Below are positions 6,626-7,989 of a DNA stretch of 7,989 nt, piece by piece. Each line of letters opens with the position of its first letter. Position 1 is the stretch's first letter. Origin of the DNA: Bacillota bacterium (GTDB lineage: Bacteria; Bacillota; Bacilli; Bacillales_B; DSM-18226); the NCBI GenBank assembly GCA_030705665.1, contig JAUZQA010000176.1, forward strand, positions 1 to 7,989, written 5' to 3'. The notes under the pieces are model-generated. The model worked only from the letters and a program-made list of their open reading frames with translations. It was not told where the DNA came from and did not search any database. Both the position numbers and the translations under genes were made by a program.

Positions 6626-6835
6626 GGGGTCCTGTTCGGAGCCAGAGGAAATGATCTGAGGCAATAGGTCACGAATAAATCCCATTGTTTTATATTCGCT
6701 AAGCTCTATTTCCTTTTTTTGATAGAGATACAGACGTGCGTGAAAGGTAAATCGCATACTGATCCAGATGGCAATCAATACACCATATAAATAGCATTCA
6801 AATCGTTCTTGATTGGAGGACTCAATCCTGCAAAA
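6626..6835 (-). pseudogene. IS4/IS231-type transposase, C-terminal remnant
   Basis: An open frame (TAA at 6836-6838 immediately upstream) encodes a segment containing ERFECYLYGVLIAIWIS and KKEIELSEYK, then GFIRDLLPQI. These are the blocks that follow the catalytic Glu (YREK) region at the C-terminus of IS231-group IS4-family transposases, which usually read ERLECxLYGxLIAI and KKKxELSEYK. IS231 transposases are near 450-480 residues; only about 70 remain, with no DDE catalytic residues and no start codon. No terminal inverted repeats were recognised nearby. The same frame continues open to 6482, but that part looks unrelated. It is a dead insertion-sequence fragment. Confidence 0.65.
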
Positions 6836-6896
6836 TTAAATTGTGCAGCGTTTGTGCAATAAATGTGCAAATTAGCTTCGTTAGGTTGATGGGCAT

Positions 6897-6932
6897 TAAA
6901 AAAGACCACTTCCGAAGAAGCAGTCTTTTATC
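6897..6932 (-). terminator. Intrinsic terminator with UUCG tetraloop (repeat copy 2)
   Basis: This is identical to the element at 3717-3752 at 35 of 36 positions and in the same orientation. As minus-strand RNA the 13-bp stem AAAAGACUGCUUC/GAAGUGGUCUUUU closes on UUCG and is followed by a U-tract. The single difference turns a U.G wobble into a U-A pair, so pairing is kept. It lies 3' of the tRNA fragment at 6977-7012 and may once have ended that tRNA transcript. Confidence 0.75.
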
Positions 6933-6934
6933 AA

Positions 6935-6959
6935 AGAACCCTTTGTTCCGAAGGGTTCT
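6935..6959 (-). other. GC-containing hairpin upstream of terminator copy 2
   Basis: A perfect 9-bp inverted repeat, AGAACCCTT (6935-6943) with AAGGGTTCT (6951-6959), has a 7-nt loop. On the minus strand it is followed only by TTGATAAAA, too weak a U-tract for a strong terminator by itself. It sits 2 bp from the UUCG terminator, so the two form a tandem structure downstream of the tRNA fragment. Confidence 0.5.
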
Positions 6960-6976
6960 GCGGGTTTGGCACCCAA

Positions 6977-7012
6977 TGACCTGTACAGGGCTTGAACCTG
7001 TGACCCCCCCTG
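6977..7012 (-). pseudogene. 3' fragment of a tRNA gene (probable att remnant)
   Basis: On the minus strand a perfect T-arm is present at 6985-7001: 5-bp stem ACAGG/CCTGT around a 7-nt TTCAAGC loop. It is preceded by a variable-loop-like GGGGTC and followed by a 7-nt acceptor strand ACAGGTC and discriminator A (6977). The next bases are TTG rather than CCA. No matching 5' acceptor strand (GACCTGT), D-arm or anticodon arm exists upstream, so only about 36 nt of a tRNA survive. Parts resemble the 3' half of a Lys-type tRNA, but identity is uncertain. Such isolated tRNA 3' ends typically mark one edge of an integrated phage or island. Confidence 0.6.
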
Positions 7013-7051
7013 TCAATCTTATGAATCAAAATCAAACTAGTTAAACTTAAA

Positions 7052-7081
7052 TAAATAAGTAAATAAATGCTTACTTATTTA
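7052..7081. repeat. AT-rich inverted repeat
   Basis: A perfect 11-bp inverted repeat, TAAATAAGTAA (7052-7062) and TTACTTATTTA (7071-7081), flanks an 8-nt spacer. No U-tract follows on either strand, so it is not a good terminator. Its size and symmetry would suit an operator for a dimeric regulator such as a TetR-type protein, but no such gene or promoter is next to it. Confidence 0.5.
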
Positions 7082-7141
7082 GGCTTTATGGGGTGGAAAA
7101 ATAAACTGTGTTAAATAAATATAGCTCAAAAAAATAAGTAC

Positions 7142-7177
7142 GTTAGCAAATGTGTTAGCAAGATGGTGAGCAAGTGG
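7142..7177. repeat. Three 12-bp imperfect tandem repeats (GTTAGCAA core)
   Basis: Units start at 7142, 7154 and 7166: GTTAGCAAATGT, GTTAGCAAGATG and GTGAGCAAGTGG. A fourth, inverted version (GTGCTAGCAAAG on the minus strand, 7195-7206) overlaps the end of the HAD gene. The group lies about 130 bp from the tRNA fragment, on the side where an integrated element would be expected. Confidence 0.55.
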
Positions 7178-7188
7178 TCTGTATTCAT

Positions 7189-7989
7189 TTAAGTCTTTGC
7201 TAGCACGTTTTTTAGGATAAAATCCTCAACTACTTTAGCAACGCCGTCATTCATATTGGTATCTGTTACAAAATCAGCCTGGGCTTTTATCTCTTCAGAT
7301 GCATTACCCATTGCAACCCCAAGACCTGCAAATTGTATCATTGACAGATCATTATTGCTGTCACCAATCGCAATGACTTCATCTCGGTTAATGCCAAGCC
7401 GTTGAATGAGGCTGTTTAAGCTTGTTCCCTTTGTTACACCCGCCTCAGTAAACTCCAAAAAGAATGGTTTTGATCGCATAATACTTAGGCTTCCTGCAAA
7501 TTCCTTTTGCAGTTTATTTTCCACTTTTGCGAGAATCGAAGGTTCTTGAAGCATTAATACCTTGACAACAGGCACTGTCACTGTATCGATAAAACTGTCG
7601 ACCACCTTTATTTCAAGCTTTGTTATTACTCCTTCAATATCTGTAAACTGATTTGATTCTTCCGTAATAATTGTCTCGCCGACATACGTATGAATCCACA
7701 CATTTTCACGACGGCTGATTTCGTATAATTGATGAACTGTCTCAATTGGCAATGTAGAACTAAACCATTCATCACCTGTTTGGCAACTGATAATTTTTCC
7801 TCCGTTAAATGAAAGAATGAAGCTGCCGTATTCTTTTAAACACAGTTTTTCGGCAATGGGCAGCATCGCGCTTGTTGGGCGTCCAGAAGCCAGCACTACT
7901 TTTACACCCGCTTCCTGCGCTTCCATGAGAGATTGTTTTGTCCGCAGTGAGATTGTCAAATCATCACGCAGCAAGGTATCATCTAAATC
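7189..7989 (-). CDS. Cof-type HAD-IIB sugar-phosphate/flavin phosphatase (N-terminus beyond window)
   Basis: A cytoplasmic Mg2+-dependent phosphatase of the HAD superfamily, subclass IIB (Cof/YwpJ/YxeH type). These act on sugar phosphates, FMN, PLP and similar small phosphates; the substrate cannot be told from sequence. The visible 266 residues start inside motif I, DLDDT, which carries the catalytic Asp pair and usually lies near residue 8-12, so only a few residues are missing. Motif II is the Ser in ASGRP (Ser35 of the visible part), motif III the Lys in VTKG (Lys187), and motif IV GDSNND (209-214). The alpha/beta cap lies between II and III (roughly 80-185). Motif I has Asp where most Cof proteins have Gly (DLDGT), a common variant. 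The gene ends in VLAKT at a TAA (7189-7191). Its promoter is outside the window. Confidence 0.9.
   Translation of the reverse strand, partial: DLDDTLLRDDLTISLRTKQSLMEAQEAGVKVVLASGRPTSAMLPIAEKLCLKEYGSFILSFNGGKIISCQTGDEWFSSTLPIETVHQLYEISRRENVWIHTYVGETIITEESNQFTDIEGVITKLEIKVVDSFIDTVTVPVVKVLMLQEPSILAKVENKLQKEFAGSLSIMRSKPFFLEFTEAGVTKGTSLNSLIQRLGINRDEVIAIGDSNNDLSMIQFAGLGVAMGNASEEIKAQADFVTDTNMNDGVAKVVEDFILKNVLAKT

Larger units (their letters stand above)
7017..7188. other. Non-coding stretch between tRNA fragment and HAD gene
   Basis: AT-rich DNA without a supported gene. It holds the 11-bp inverted repeat at 7052-7081, a run of seven A (7128-7134) and the 12-bp tandem repeats at 7142-7177. No classic terminator was found directly downstream of the HAD gene stop. 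Confidence 0.5.

Noticed and set aside
6822..7016. 64-codon minus-strand open frame beginning with a TGGVTGSSPVQ-like peptide
   Set aside because: The start of this frame is the translated tRNA T-arm and the rest runs through hairpins and a terminator; such peptides are a known annotation artefact. The plus-strand frame at 6841-7044 is its shadow.
6977..7060. A complete tRNA gene
   Set aside because: Only the T-arm and acceptor 3' strand are present; there is no anticodon arm, D-arm or 5' acceptor strand within 80 bp, and no CCA.
7142..7177. CRISPR array
   Set aside because: The units are 12 bp, contiguous and imperfect, with no spacers and no cas genes.

Overview
The window looks like chromosomal DNA of a low-GC Gram-positive bacterium of the Bacillaceae. 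The evidence is AT-rich intergenic DNA, strong AGGAGG-type ribosome binding sites, a TTG start, a cre (CcpA) box, U-tract terminators, and gene families typical of Bacillus relatives. Four substantial genes are intact or cut only by the window edge; the rest is small genes and decayed material.

Left part (1-1890, minus strand): a sugar PTS unit. A DeoR-family repressor resembling FruR is followed 27 bp later by a fructose-family PTS protein (IIA-IIB-IIC) that runs off the left edge. A sigma-A-like promoter precedes the repressor and carries a near-consensus cre box in its spacer. The 1-phosphofructokinase gene (fruK) that usually lies between fruR and fruA in Bacillus is absent from that position.

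Middle left (2112-3277): a plus-strand ApbE-type FAD:protein FMN transferase converges on a short minus-strand gene of unknown function, and the two share a bidirectional terminator. From 3278 to 3716 there is no intact gene, only a 30-codon tail that looks like the end of a YitT-family (DUF2179) protein, followed by a small terminator.

Middle right (3782-6301, minus strand): a complete P-type cation ATPase of about 839 residues. It is P2-like in layout but has a PEEFP motif in M4 and lacks several Ca2+-site residues, so its ion is unknown. Its terminator has a C(UUCG)G tetraloop, and a copy differing by one base lies at 6897-6932.

Right part (6388-7188): a gene graveyard. It holds a membrane-protein-like remnant, the C-terminal tail of an IS4/IS231-type transposase, the second UUCG terminator, the 3' end of a tRNA gene without its 5' half, an AT-rich palindrome and a 12-bp tandem repeat. 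This fits an old integration or deletion site at a tRNA gene. The window ends in a Cof-type HAD phosphatase that lacks only its extreme N-terminus.

I see no convincing new multi-gene system. The items most worth following are the tRNA/att remnant with its nearby repeats, the duplicated terminator, the fruK-less fru-type unit, and the unusual active-site or ion-site residues of ApbE and the ATPase.
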